Source: JAICLL01 sp035252155
GTDB lineage: Bacteria > Planctomycetota > Planctomycetia > Pirellulales > JAICIG01
Direction of reading: 5' to 3'
DNA length: 24,189 bases
Assembly: GCA_035252155.1 (NCBI GenBank)
Contig: DATFDL010000777.1
Location: 1 to 24,189 of the forward strand
A program made the position numbers and the translations under genes. Positions 1 to 8,876 of the stretch are shown here, piece by piece. The notes beneath the pieces are model-generated. The model ran no database searches. It was not told the DNA's origin and saw only the letters and a program-made list of their open reading frames with translations. Numbering within the stretch: the first letter of the stretch is position 1; each line of letters starts with the position of its first letter.

Positions 1-960
1 TGTAGGTGGCCACCGTGCCGCTGAAGGTCGCCCCTTCGGTCGTGGTGATAGCGGTGCCGGTCGCGGCGAGTGTGGCGTCGCTTACCGTGGCCGCGGTTGT
101 CGCGGTGGCCGTTGCGCCACCTTGATCGCTCACCGTAACCGTGACGGTGCGGGTGGCTTCGTCGGCGTAGATGTGGCTGCCATTGACGACGAACCCACCG
201 CCGGCGCCCGTCGTGATGCTGCCGCTGGTCGTGGCGCCGTCGCCCCACGCAATCTCAGCGGTGAAATCGCCCGGCAACGCGCCGGGATCGGCATCGGTGA
301 AGGTGGCCACCGTGCCGCTGAACGTCGCGCCTTCGGTAGCGGCGACGGTCGTTGCAGTTGCCGTCAGGCTGGCGTCGCTGATGTTGGCTGTACTGTGGGC
401 CGTCGATGTGGTTTGTTGCGGATCTTGCACGACGACGGTGACTGATTTCGTACCCTCTTCGGCGTAGGTGTGGGAACCGGTAATCGAAAAACCATTGCCA
501 GAAGGCGATACGGTGCCTGCGTCGGTCGTCCCATCGCCCCAATCAATCGTTGCCGTAAGTCCACCGGCTTCCGCCGTGGGATCGACGGCGGTGGCCACCG
601 TGCCGCTAAAATTTAGTCCCTCGGTGGCCGCGAACGTTCTGCCCGCGGCGATCAAGGTCTGGCCAACATCGGCCGTCGTTTCCGCGACGACGGTGCTGCC
701 GCCTTGATCACTGATCGTGACATTCACGGGCAGGCCGCTCGCCACGCTCGTGTAAGTATGTGAACCGCTGACGTCGAAACCGCCTTGACCGTTCGACGAG
801 ACGGTGCCGGTCGAGGAAGAGCCGTCGCCCCAATCGATGGTCGCCGTCAAGTTGGCGGCGGTATCGTTCGTATCGGCATCCGTGACGGTGGCCACCATCC
901 CGGTGAATGCCTGGCCGACGACTGCGGCGATCGGTGTTCCGGTGGCGGTCAGCTCGGTGC
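1..960 (-). repeat. PKD/Calx-like ~97-aa repeats at the distal part of the giant gene
   Basis: The plus-strand string GGTGGCCACC marks equivalent positions at 5, 302, 590 and 887 (steps 297, 288, 297 bp; 99, 96, 99 aa). The encoded unit contains EGATFSGTVATFTDADPG, an AEIAWGDG-type strand and GSHIYADEATRTVTVTVSD, resembling the WGDG and Y....Y.VTVTV.D core of PKD-like immunoglobulin folds. More copies probably lie beyond the left edge. Confidence 0.8.
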
Positions 961-3900
961 CTGCCACGAGCGTAAGGTTGGTTGGGAAGTAGTTGGGACT
1001 TAAGAGTCGGTTGTTGCCCGAATCGAGGCCCGTGTATTGAGAGAACTGGCCGTTTTTCGCGGCGTACGTGATGATCTGAAATGCGTCGCCCACGGCGGGC
1101 AGGAAGTTGTTGATCAAGCTAATGGCGAGCGTTCCATCGAGGTTGGCGGTGCCGCTGATGTTCAAGACATCGAAGCCGGTTCCCGGAGTAAGCCCTCCGA
1201 TTTCGACGGCGAGCGTGCCGCCCGGGCCTTGCGTGTAGTTCCCCGTGATGTTGATGGTTCCCGGCGAAAATCCCGGGCTAAGCGTGCCACCGCTGTTATC
1301 GACATCGCCGGTTACCGTCCCACGACCGCTAAGCTTTCCACCCGCGATCGACAGGGCGCTCGTGTTCTGAAGGGCGCCGCCGTCGAGAATCGTCTCACCC
1401 GCGGTCTGAGTGAAGCCGCCCTCCAGACTGAGTGTGCCAGTCTTTACGTCGACGGTTCCTGTATTGCTGAATGCGGGACCGATGCCTGTCGTAGCGGTTC
1501 CGATCGACTTGGTAAAGGTGCCGGCATTGTTGAAAGCCGATGTGCCAAACACGTTGTAGCTGGCATCGCTTTGCATATCGAACGTGGCGCCCGATTCATT
1601 ATTGAACACTCCGCCGGCGTTCCAATCCCAGCGCGCGCCGGTGAAGGTGGCCGAGCCGAAGTTGTTGAGCGCGCGATTTCCGAGCGAAATATCACCGGGG
1701 TCGTCGATCGTGAGGGTGGCGGCGGCGGGTATCACGGTTGTTCCGCCGCCGACCATGGTGCCGCCCGACCATTCGAAGCTGCCGTTGGTGGTGAAGGTGG
1801 CTGTGCCACCCAGGCTGCCGCCGCTGAGAGTGGTCTTCGTACTGGTGGCATCGTGATTGAAGTCCACCTCGCCTCCGCTGATGGAAGTCGTGCCGGTCAC
1901 GCTATAGGTGCCGCCGATGATAGCCGTCGCACCCGTGAAGCCGACGGTGCCGGCGCCCGTGATAGCGGTCGTGCTGGCGCTCAAGTCATGAGTACCACCG
2001 CCGAAATCGAGGGCTGCTCCCATCTCGGCTGAAAAGGAGCCGCTGCTGGTGCCGCCGCCCTCGAGAGACAGGATCCCACTCTTCACATCGACGGATCCGC
2101 TGTTGTTGATAGCGGGACTGACGTGTGTGGTGGCCGTGCCGATCGACTTCGTGAACGTGCCGGCGTTGTTGAAGGTCGACGAACCAAAAACGCTGTAGTT
2201 CGCGTCGCTCTGCATGTCGAACGTCGCGCCCGATTCGTTATTAAACACGCTGCCGGTGTTCCAATCCCAGCGCGCCCCGGTGAAGGTGGCCGAGCCGAAG
2301 TTGTTGAGCGCGCGATTTCCCAGCGTGATGTCACTGGGGTCGTCGATCGTCAGCGCGGCGGCAGCGGGGATCACGGTCGTTCCGCCGCCGAGCATGTTGC
2401 CGCCGGCCCATTCGAAGCTGCCGTTGGTGGTGAAGGTGGCCGTGCCTCCCAGGTTGCCGCCGCTGAGAGTGGTCTTCGTACTGGTGGCGTCGTGATTGAA
2501 GTCAGCCTCGCCGCCGCTGATGGAAGTCGTTCCGGTGACCATATAGCTGCCGCCGACGATGACGGTGGCCCCGGTGAAGCCGATGGTGCCCCCGCCACTG
2601 ATGCTGCTGTTCGCCGAGGAGAGGTCATGCGTTCCGCCGCCAAAGTCCAACTCCGCGCCGTTTTCCGCAGTGAAGGCGCCGCTGCTCGTGCCGCCCCCGT
2701 CGAGGGAAAGTGTCCCGCTTTTCACATCCACCGTTCCGCTGTTGTTGAAGGAGGGGGCGATGTGGGTGGTGCTGGTTCCGATCGACTTGGTAAAGGTGCC
2801 GGCATTGTTGAAAGCCGACGTGCCAAAGACGTTGTAGCTGGCGTCGCTTTGCATATCGAACGTGGCGCCCGATTCATTATTGAACACGCCGCCGGTATTC
2901 CAATCCCAACGCACGCCGGTGAACGTGGCCGAACCAAAGTTGTTGAGCGCGCGATTTCCCAGCGAGATGTTGCTTGGGTCGTCGATCGTAAGGGTGGCGG
3001 TGGCGGGGATCACCGTCGTGCCGCCGCCAAGCATCGCGCCGCCCGACCATTCAAAGCTCCCGTTGGTGGTGAAGGTGGCCGTGCCTCCCAGGTTGCCGCC
3101 GCTCAAGACGGTCGTGGTACTTGTGGCGTCGTGATTGAAGTCAACTTCGCCGCCGCTGATGGAAGTCGTGCCGGTCACCGTGTATATACCGCCGATGATA
3201 GTCGTCGCACCCGTGAAGCCAACCGTGCCCGCGCCCGTAATACTGGTGGTGCTGGCGCTCAAATCGTGGGTGCCACCGCCGAAGTCGAGGGCTGCTCCCG
3301 TCTCGACCGTAAAGGAGCCGCTGCTGGTGCCGCCGCCGTCGAGAGACAGGGTCCCGCTCTTCACATCGACGGATCCGCTGTTGTTGAAAGCGGGGTTGAC
3401 GTGTGTGGCGGCAGTGCCGATCGACTTCGTAAATGTGCCGGCATTGTTGAAGGTCGACGCGCCAAAAACGTTGTAATTCGCGTCGCTCTGCATGTCGAAC
3501 GTCGCGCCCGATTCGTTATTGAACACGCTGCCGGTGTTCCAATCCCAGCGCACGCCCGTGAACGTCGCCGCACCATAATTGTTGAGCGCGCGATTTCCGA
3601 GCGTGATGTCCGTGGGGTCGTCGATCGTCAGCGCGGTGGCAGGGGAGATCACGGTCGTTCCGCCGCCGAGCATGCTGCCGCCCGACCATTCAAAGCTGCC
3701 GTTGGTGGTGAAGGTGGCCGTACCTCCCAGGTTGCCGCCGCTCAACACGGTCGCGGTACTAGTGGCGTCGTGGTTAAAGTCGACCTCTCCGGACGTGATC
3801 GAGGTCGTCCCCGTCACCGCGTAGCCGCCGCCGATCGTAACCGTGGCCCCAGTGAACCCCACCGTGCCTGCGCCAAAGACCTGGGTGCTCGGCGCGCTTA

Positions 3901-6900
3901 AGTCATCTGTTGCCCCGCCGAAGTTCAAGCTCGCGCCGCTTTCGGAGGCGAAGACGCCGGTGCTGGTGCCGCCGCCGTCGAGAGACAGCATCCCGCTCTT
4001 CACATCCACCGTTCCGCTGTTATTGAAAGCGGGGCCGATGTGCACCGCACCCGTTCCGACGGACCTAGTGAACGTGCCGGCGTTATTGAACGCCGAAGCA
4101 CCAAAGAGGTTGTAGCCGGCGTCACTTTGCATGTCGAAGGTGGCGCCTGGTTCATTGTTGAACACGCCATCCGTGTTCCAATCCCAGCCAGCGCCGGTAA
4201 AGACGGCGGCGCCGAAGTTGTTGAGCGTGTGATTACCGATGGTGAGGTTACTGGCGTCGTTGATGAGCAGACTGGCGGTTTCGGCAACCACGGTTGTGCC
4301 TCCCCCGCTCATCGTGCCGGCCGACCAGGTGAGGCTATCGGCGACGGTTAAGGTTCCCGCTCCATCAAGCGTTCCGCCGCCGAATTCGACATTAAAGGCA
4401 GCCAGATTGACGCCCGGATTGATCGTGATCTCACCACTCCAACTGATTTGAATGTCGGCCAGCGGCCCGCCCGGCGAAAAGCCGGCGTCCACGGTGGCCA
4501 ATGAATTCTGAGCGGTGCCATCGAAAATAACCGTGTCGCCGGCCACGGGCACCGTACCCGTGCTCCAGTTGTTCGGATCGCTCCACTTGGTGCTCGTCGC
4601 GGCGTCGGCGCCGGTCCAAGTGATCGTTGACGAGGCCGGCGCCATCGTCACCGTTCCGTCGAGCGCCGTTCCATTGATCGTGGCGCTGCGCGCATACAGG
4701 TGCAATCCATTGAGATCGAGCGTCGTGCCTGCCGGTACGGTCAGCGAATTGACATAGACCGCCTCGGCGCCTGCGCCCGGCGCATTGTCTGATTGATCGA
4801 CGAGTTTTAGATAGGTGCTGCCTTGCAGAGTCAATTTGCCCAGCGCAAAGTTGCCATTGAATGCGGAAGCAACGGCGCCCAGATCATCGCTCATGGCCTC
4901 GAGCGTTTGCGGCGCAGCGGCTGTACCAGAGCCGTTGAAGAGCAGGGCGCCATACGGCGTGAAGAGAGTCGCATTCGTTGTGGCGCCCGTCAGATTGCCG
5001 CGAACGGCCACCGTGCCGGACGGCATGCTCACCAGCGAGCTGGAGCCGTCGATGGCAAGTTGCGGCGAGTCGGCCGTCAGTGTGCCGCCGCGAAGGGCGC
5101 GTACGGTTCCTTGATTGACGAAGCCGCCGCCGCTGGGCTGAATCAACAGCGTGCCTGAGCCCTCGGCGGTGATCTTCCCTTGATTGATGACCGTGGAAGT
5201 CGCTTGGCCATCGATACTTCCTCGGCCGTGAATCGAAATGGTCGGGCCGACGGTCAGCGTGGTCGCGGCGTTAAGCACGTAGATAGAATCAGAGAGATTG
5301 GCCAGCGCCATGCTCCCGGTTCCGCCCAAGACCTGGCTGCCGGAGAAATAGAGTGTGGCATAGTGACCGCTCGCACTTCCCAGTGTGGCGACGCCGTTGA
5401 GCGTCAGACCATCGACGATGGTGCCCAGGATGTTGAAGCCTTCCGTCAGATCGAGATCGCCGTTGGCGGTCAGGCCGTCGAGCGTGCCGCCAGTGTTCGT
5501 CAACACCAGCGAGGCCCCCAGAGAGCTGGTGTACGTTCCTCCCTTGATGGTGCCGCCCATGAGCTGCCAGGAGCCGGTGTGATCGTTGAGCGACAACAAG
5601 GATCCCGTGTTGTCGAGCGTGCCGGTGATGTTCACGGTTCCGCCGTTACGGAGCATCGTTCCGATGCCCGACGTGGTGAACTTACCGCCAAGGTCGAGCG
5701 TGCCGCGGTTGACCACGAGCGTCCCCGCGTTCGACCACGTGCCGTTGATTTGCACGGTGGTTCCCGTGTCGGTTTCGACGCTTCCCTGATTGGTAAATGT
5801 GCCTCCGCCTGGTTGAATTGAAATCGTTCCGCCCGCAGTATCGGCCGCAATCTTTCCCTGATTAATAATCGTTGAGGTTGAGAAGCCATCGATGTTGCCT
5901 GATTGCCAGTGAATGGTCAGGGCCGGCCCAAGGGTCAGCGCGGCCGCGGCGTCCATGTAGACGGAGCTGGAAGCGTTGGCGAGTGTCACGCTGCCGCTGC
6001 CGCCGAGCGTCTCGCTGCTCAGGAAGTACATCGTGGCATAGTGGCCGGCGGCGCTACCGAGAGTGGCGGCGCCATTCAACGTCAGACCGTCTTTAATAAA
6101 GACAACGACGTTGAAGTCCTCGGTCATGTCGAGATCGCCGTTGGCGGTGAGGCCGTCAAGCGTGCCGCCGAAGTTGGTTAAAACGAGCTGATTGGCGCCG
6201 ACATTGGTATACGTTCCGTTCTTGACGGTGCCGCCAGCGAGCAGCCACGGACCGGTGGCGGCGTTCAAGGCCAAAGTGGCGGCGGTGTTGTCGAGCGTGC
6301 CGGTGATCTTCAGCGTACCGCCGGTGCGGGCCAGGTTGCCGATGCCCGCGGTCGTGAAGTTGCCGCCTAAAATCAGCGTACCCCCGTTGAGATTCATGGT
6401 GCCTGTGTTCGACCACGTGCCGTTAAGCTGCAGCGTGGCGCCGGCGTCGACTTCCAAAGTTCCTTGATTGGTGAGGGCGCCGCCGCCGGGTGCAAGCTGA
6501 AGGGTGCCGCCGGAGTTGTCCGCGGCGATCTTTCCCCGGTTGACGATCGTGGAGGTCGAGAGGCCGTCGACGCTCCCTGATTGTCCGTGAATTGTCATCT
6601 GCGGGCCAATGGTTAGGGTGCCCGCGGCATTCATGTAGACGGAGCTGGAAGCATTGGCCAGTGTCACGCTGCCACTTCCGCCGAGCGTCTGGCTGCCTAA
6701 GAAGTACATGGTCGCATAGTGGCCGGCGGCGCTGCCGAGAGTGGCGGCGCCGTTCAGCGTCAGGCCGTTTTGAATAAAAGCATAGGCGTTAAAGGCCTCG
6801 GTCATGTCGAGATCGCCGTTGGCGGTCAGGCCGTCGAGTGTGCCGCCGAAGTTCGTTACGACGAGCTCATTTGCGCCCGTGCTCGTATAGGTGCCGTTTT

Positions 6901-7984
6901 TAATGGTGCCGCCCAGGAGTTGCCAAGGACCGGTGGCCGCATCCAGGGCCAGCGTGGCGCCGGTGTTGTCCAGTGTGCCTACAAGGTTCAGCGTGCCGCC
7001 CGTGCGGCTGAACGTGCCGATGCCCGCCGTCGTGAAACCGCCGCCGAGATCGAGCGTGCCGCCGTTGAGGTTGAGAGTTCCAGTGTTGGACCAGGCGCCG
7101 TTGAGCCGCAAGGTGCCCCCGGTGTCGGCTTCCACGGTGCCACTATTGGTGAATATGCCGCCACTGGGCTGGACCTGAATCGTACCGCCCGCGGTGTCGG
7201 CGTCGATCTTTCCCTGGTTGGCAAGTGTCGCATTCGAAACGCCGTCGATGCTTCCCGACTGCCCGTGCACCGTCACGCTGGGGCCGATGGTCAGCGTGGC
7301 CGCGGCGCTGTCCATAAAGACGCTGTTGGCGGCGCTGGTGCTGAAGAGAACGCTCCCTGTTCCGCCCAGCGTCTGACTGCCCAAGAAATTCAGCGCGCCA
7401 TAGTGTCCGTTCGCGTCGCCCAGCGTGGCGGCGCCGTTCAGCGTCAGCCCGTCGCTGACGAAGGCAGAAACGTTGAAGCCCTGGGTCAGGTCCAAGTTTG
7501 CATCGGCCGTGACGTGGTCGAGCGTCCCGCCGGAGTTGGTGAGGGTCAACCCCTGACCGCCGCTGCCAGGCTTGATGTCGGCGTCCGCCAAGGTGCCGCC
7601 GCTGAGCGTGAAGTTGTTGTCGACTTCAACCGTGCCCGGCGAGGCGGTTGTGCCGACGGTCAAGGCGCCGCCGGAGAGCGTCAAGGCGCTGGCCGACTGC
7701 AGGCTATGAATCGTATCGCTGCCGGTGGAATGCACCACGGTGAAGCCCGCGGGAATGACGACATTATCGTTGGCGCCGGGCAAAGTTCCGCCCCAGTTGG
7801 CCGCGTCGTTCCAGGAAATGCCGTCGCCACCTCCGGTCCAGGTAATCGATAGCAGTGTTCGTGTTTCGAGCGATTCTCCCCTCAGGAGGTACGGTGCGAG
7901 ACCCGCCACAGAGAGCCGTTTGATTCGGTTTCGTTTTGCGTTTCGCAAACGACGCGATCGCAGGACGCGCGAGAGACGGATCAT
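1..7984 (-). CDS. Giant LEPR-XLL-type repeat surface protein (C-terminus beyond window)
   Basis: The frame is open from ATG 7984 to the left edge (about 2,661 residues, no stop), so the C-terminus is missing. A GGAG lies 7 nt before the ATG. The N-terminus is very basic (residues 1-30) and is followed by ESLETRTLLS (37-46), a variant of the planctomycete LEPR-XLL motif found near the start of many large exported proteins. Next comes a TWTGGGDGISWNDAANW module (~48-66). Then follow 226-aa repeats (residues ~130-980), a linker with a second WTG..W..P.NW module (near 4515-4620), 213-aa repeats (~1,230-2,200) and ~97-aa PKD-like units (from ~2,340). The repeats are rich in Gly, Thr, Asn and Ser, with short strands such as GTLNLNGGTLDLGG. 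This fits a beta-helix or beta-solenoid like those of autotransporter passengers and filamentous haemagglutinins. Inference: a cell-surface or secreted structural or adhesive protein. The anchoring domain and true length cannot be seen. Confidence 0.93.
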   Translation of the reverse strand, partial: MIRLSRVLRSRRLRNAKRNRIKRLSVAGLAPYLLRGESLETRTLLSITWTGGGDGISWNDAANWGGTLPGANDNVVIPAGFTVVHSTGSDTIHSLQSASALTLSGGALTVGTTASPGTVEVDNNFTLSGGTLADADIKPGSGGQGLTLTNSGGTLDHVTADANLDLTQGFNVSAFVSDGLTLNGAATLGDANGHYGALNFLGSQTLGGTGSVLFSTSAANSVFMDSAAATLTIGPSVTVHGQSGSIDGVSNATLANQGKIDADTAGGTIQVQPSGGIFTNSGTVEADTGGTLRLNGAWSNTGTLNLNGGTLDLGGGFTTAGIGTFSRTGGTLNLVGTLDNTGATLALDAATGPWQLLGGTIKNGTYTSTGANELVVTNFGGTLDGLTANGDLDMTEAFNAYAFIQNGLTLNGAATLGSAAGHYATMYFLGSQTLGGSGSVTLANASSSVYMNAAGTLTIGPQMTIHGQSGSVDGLSTSTIVNRGKIAADNSGGTLQLAPGGGALTNQGTLEVDAGATLQLNGTWSNTGTMNLNGGTLILGGNFTTAGIGNLARTGGTLKITGTLDNTAATLALNAATGPWLLAGGTVKNGTYTNVGANQLVLTNFGGTLDGLTANGDLDMTEDFNVVVFIKDGLTLNGAATLGSAAGHYATMYFLSSETLGGSGSVTLANASSSVYMDAAAALTLGPALTIHWQSGNIDGFSTSTIINQGKIAADTAGGTISIQPGGGTFTNQGSVETDTGTTVQINGTWSNAGTLVVNRGTLDLGGKFTTSGIGTMLRNGGTVNITGTLDNTGSLLSLNDHTGSWQLMGGTIKGGTYTSSLGASLVLTNTGGTLDGLTANGDLDLTEGFNILGTIVDGLTLNGVATLGSASGHYATLYFSGSQVLGGTGSMALANLSDSIYVLNAATTLTVGPTISIHGRGSIDGQATSTVINQGKITAEGSGTLLIQPSGGGFVNQGTVRALRGGTLTADSPQLAIDGSSSLVSMPSGTVAVRGNLTGATTNATLFTPYGALLFNGSGTAAAPQTLEAMSDDLGAVASAFNGNFALGKLTLQGSTYLKLVDQSDNAPGAGAEAVYVNSLTVPAGTTLDLNGLHLYARSATINGTALDGTVTMAPASSTITWTGADAATSTKWSDPNNWSTGTVPVAGDTVIFDGTAQNSLATVDAGFSPGGPLADIQISWSGEITINPGVNLAAFNVEFGGGTLDGAGTLTVADSLTWSAGTMSGGGTTVVAETASLLINDASNLTIGNHTLNNFGAAVFTGAGWDWNTDGVFNNEPGATFDMQSDAGYNLFGASAFNNAGTFTRSVGTGAVHIGPAFNNSGTVDVKSGMLSLDGGGTSTGVFASESGASLNFGGATDDLSAPSTQVFGAGTVGFTGATVTIGGGYAVTGTTSITSGEVDFNHDATSTATVLSGGNLGGTATFTTNGSFEWSGGSMLGGGTTVISPATALTIDDPTDITLGNRALNNYGAATFTGVRWDWNTGSVFNNESGATFDMQSDANYNVFGASTFNNAGTFTKSIGTAATHVNPAFNNSGSVDVKSGTLSLDGGGTSSGSFTVETGAALDFGGGTHDLSASTTSITGAGTVGFTGATTIIGGIYTVTGTTSISGGEVDFNHDATSTTTVLSGGNLGGTATFTTNGSFEWSGGAMLGGGTTVIPATATLTIDDPSNISLGNRALNNFGSATFTGVRWDWNTGGVFNNESGATFDMQSDASYNVFGTSAFNNAGTFTKSIGTSTTHIAPSFNNSGTVDVKSGTLSLDGGGTSSGAFTAENGAELDFGGGTHDLSSANSSISGGGTIGFTGATVIVGGSYMVTGTTSISGGEADFNHDATSTKTTLSGGNLGGTATFTTNGSFEWAGGNMLGGGTTVIPAAAALTIDDPSDITLGNRALNNFGSATFTGARWDWNTGSVFNNESGATFDMQSDANYSVFGSSTFNNAGTFTKSIGTATTHVSPAINNSGSVDVKSGILSLEGGGTSSGSFSAEMGAALDFGGGTHDLSASTTAITGAGTVGFTGATAIIGGTYSVTGTTSISGGEVDFNHDATSTKTTLSGGSLGGTATFTTNGSFEWSGGTMVGGGTTVIPAAATLTIDDPGDISLGNRALNNFGSATFTGARWDWNAGGVFNNESGATFDMQSDASYNVFGTSAFNNAGTFTKSIGTATTGIGPAFSNTGTVDVKTGTLSLEGGFTQTAGETILDGGALQNTSALSIAGGKLSGRGTVTGDVDNSGGTLSPGFSPGTINITGNYTQGPGGTLAVEIGGLTPGTGFDVLNISGTANLDGTLAISLINNFLPAVGDAFQIITYAAKNGQFSQYTGLDSGNNRLLSPNYFPTNLTLVAGTELTATGTPIAAVVGQAFTGMVATVTDADTNDTAANLTATIDWGDGSSSTGTVSSNGQGGFDVSGSHTYTSVASGLPVNVTISDQGGSTVVAETTADVGQTLIAAGRTFAATEGLNFSGTVATAVDPTAEAGGLTATIDWGDGTTDAGTVSPSGNGFSITGSHTYAEEGTKSVTVVVQDPQQTTSTAHSTANISDASLTATATTVAATEGATFSGTVATFTDADPGALPGDFTAEIAWGDGATTSGSITTGAGGGFVVNGSHIYADEATRTVTVTVSDQGGATATATTAATVSDATLAATGTAITTTEGATFSGTVATY
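1390..4290 (-). repeat. Tandem 639-bp (213-aa) repeat array inside the giant gene
   Basis: The same landmark (TTCACATC or its variant on the plus strand) occurs at 1443, 2082, 2721, 3360 and 3999, each step exactly 639 bp. Each unit encodes blocks such as FNNESGATFDMQSDANYNVF, TIDDPTDITLGNRALNN and GTLSLDGGGTSSGSF. The middle copies are the most alike and the end copies more diverged, as expected when unequal crossing-over homogenises the centre of an array. The edges are approximate. Confidence 0.9.
5050..7600 (-). repeat. Tandem 678-bp (226-aa) repeat array inside the giant gene
   Basis: Equivalent points of the unit (the triplets encoding SGSIDG/SGSVDG) fall at 7245, 6567, 5889 and 5211, spaced exactly 678 bp. 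Each unit holds recognisable blocks such as LTLNGAATLG, LGSQTLGGSGSV and GTLDGLTANGDLD. The outermost units are partial or diverged, so the array edges are approximate. The exact multiple of three keeps the frame and also leaves antisense frames open for long stretches. Confidence 0.88.
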
Positions 7985-8123
7985 GAGCTGGCTCCACGGA
8001 ATTGCGGCTTGGTCCAACGATGAAACGCGGCGCGATGCCAGCCGTCGCCGAAGTGCGCCCGGTAGAGCAACGCGGTCACCGCCGAGAAAAGGGAGCTTGT
8101 TGTCAGGCTCTCGTCAGCCCTGC

Positions 8124-8151
8124 ATGATAGACCCGATCAGGTGAGTGTCAA
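8124..8151 (-). promoter_or_regulatory. Candidate housekeeping promoter of the giant gene
   Basis: Read on the minus strand: TTGACA (8151-8146), a 16-bp spacer, then TATCAT (8129-8124). The -35 matches consensus fully and the -10 matches 5 of 6. AT-rich sequence (8152-8190) lies just upstream and could act as an UP element. Transcription would start near 8117, giving a leader of about 130 nt before ATG 7984. Confidence 0.62.
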
Positions 8152-8483
8152 CAAAAAAATAGTGCTAGTACCTGAAAAACACATACACCCCCCCATCAGG
8201 AATGATCGCCGAGGATCGCCGGCGGTGCATGGAAGTGGAGCCGGTAGGCCAACGGCTTGCGCGCACAATACCGATCGACGAACGATCGCCGGGGACAGAA
8301 CGGCCGACGCCGGCAAGACCGCCTTTCTTTCAACCGGCGTGCAAACGCGGCACTTCTTTTTTCTGCCGATGCCCTCGAACAGTCTGCGCGCTGCCTGTCA
8401 CCGCCCACCCAGGAAGCGGCCGAGGATTCGCGCTAACGACTCGTGGCCAGGCTGCGAATGGCTCTCTGTGCCGGCACTGGGGC
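8152..8483. other. Intergenic stretch with no convincing gene
   Basis: Short open frames exist on both strands, but none shows a recognisable domain, a good ribosome site or a consistent signal. Besides the AT-rich segment upstream of the promoter, I see only a short inverted CCTGA...TCAGG pair at about 8171-8200. Confidence 0.4.
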
Positions 8484-8534
8484 AAATAAAACGCCTTTCG
8501 CAAGGCTGCATTACAAAAGGCCTTGCGAAAGGCG
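8484..8534 (-). terminator. Rho-independent terminator of tRNA-Ser
   Basis: Perfect 15-bp inverted repeat (8520-8534 with 8492-8506) around a 13-nt loop. On the minus strand the stem is followed at once by TTTTATTT (8491-8484). It starts 14 nt past the tRNA 3' end and is correctly oriented to end that transcript. Confidence 0.88.
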
Positions 8535-8547
8535 CTTGACTGGCGAG

Positions 8548-8634
8548 CGGAGAGGACAGGATTCGAACCTGCGGACCAGTTTCCCGGTCACGGGTTTAGC
8601 AAACCCGCGCTTTAGACCACTCAGCCACCTCTCC
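8548..8634 (-). tRNA. tRNA-Ser(GCU), anticodon GCT
   Basis: 87 nt on the minus strand. The 7-bp acceptor stem is GGAGAGG/CCTCTCC, with discriminator G as usual for tRNA-Ser. The anticodon stem CGGGT/ACCCG encloses loop TTGCTAA, giving anticodon GCT (reads AGC/AGU). A long variable arm with GACC/GGTC pairing marks a class II tRNA. The T arm is CAGG-TTCGAAT-CCTG. The 3' CCA is not encoded. Confidence 0.95.
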
Positions 8635-8644
8635 TAATGTAAAA

Positions 8645-8672
8645 ATTCTATGCAATCTGGCCCCGCCCGCAA
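8645..8672 (-). promoter_or_regulatory. Candidate promoter of tRNA-Ser
   Basis: Minus strand: TTGCGG (8672-8667), 16-bp spacer, TAGAAT (8650-8645). The -10 ends 10 nt before the tRNA 5' end, the right distance for a very short leader. Confidence 0.55.
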
Positions 8673-8876
8673 GTCAGGTTCCGTTCGGCCGAATCGGGGC
8701 CTCGCCGTCTGAGCCGACGGTGCCATTTTCGCGAAGCGGAAGACGACAAAAATGGGTGCACGGCCGGCCCCCGTACAGTATATAAGATAGCTCGGCGTTG
8801 TTGGGGCTACGGGCCCCGGCCGAGAGAATCGCGCCGATCCTGCCCGCCATCGGATCGACAACCTTGATTTGACGAC

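Noticed and set aside
1390..7600. Periodic repeats considered as a CRISPR array
   Set aside because: Units are 639 and 678 bp, coding, and contiguous without spacers; there are no cas genes.
1037..7852. Long plus-strand open frames (331, 592, 213 and 377 codons) within 1-7984
   Set aside because: They are antisense to the giant repeat gene. The exact 639- and 678-bp periods are multiples of three, so any stop-free antisense frame stays open through the array. Their translations are Arg/Gly/Ala-rich without domains, while the minus frame has an intact N-terminal motif and structured repeats.
8141..8539. Plus-strand open frames of 132 and 95 codons before the tRNA
   Set aside because: They overlap the promoter of the giant gene and run into the tRNA terminator. 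There is no ribosome site and no similarity I can see.
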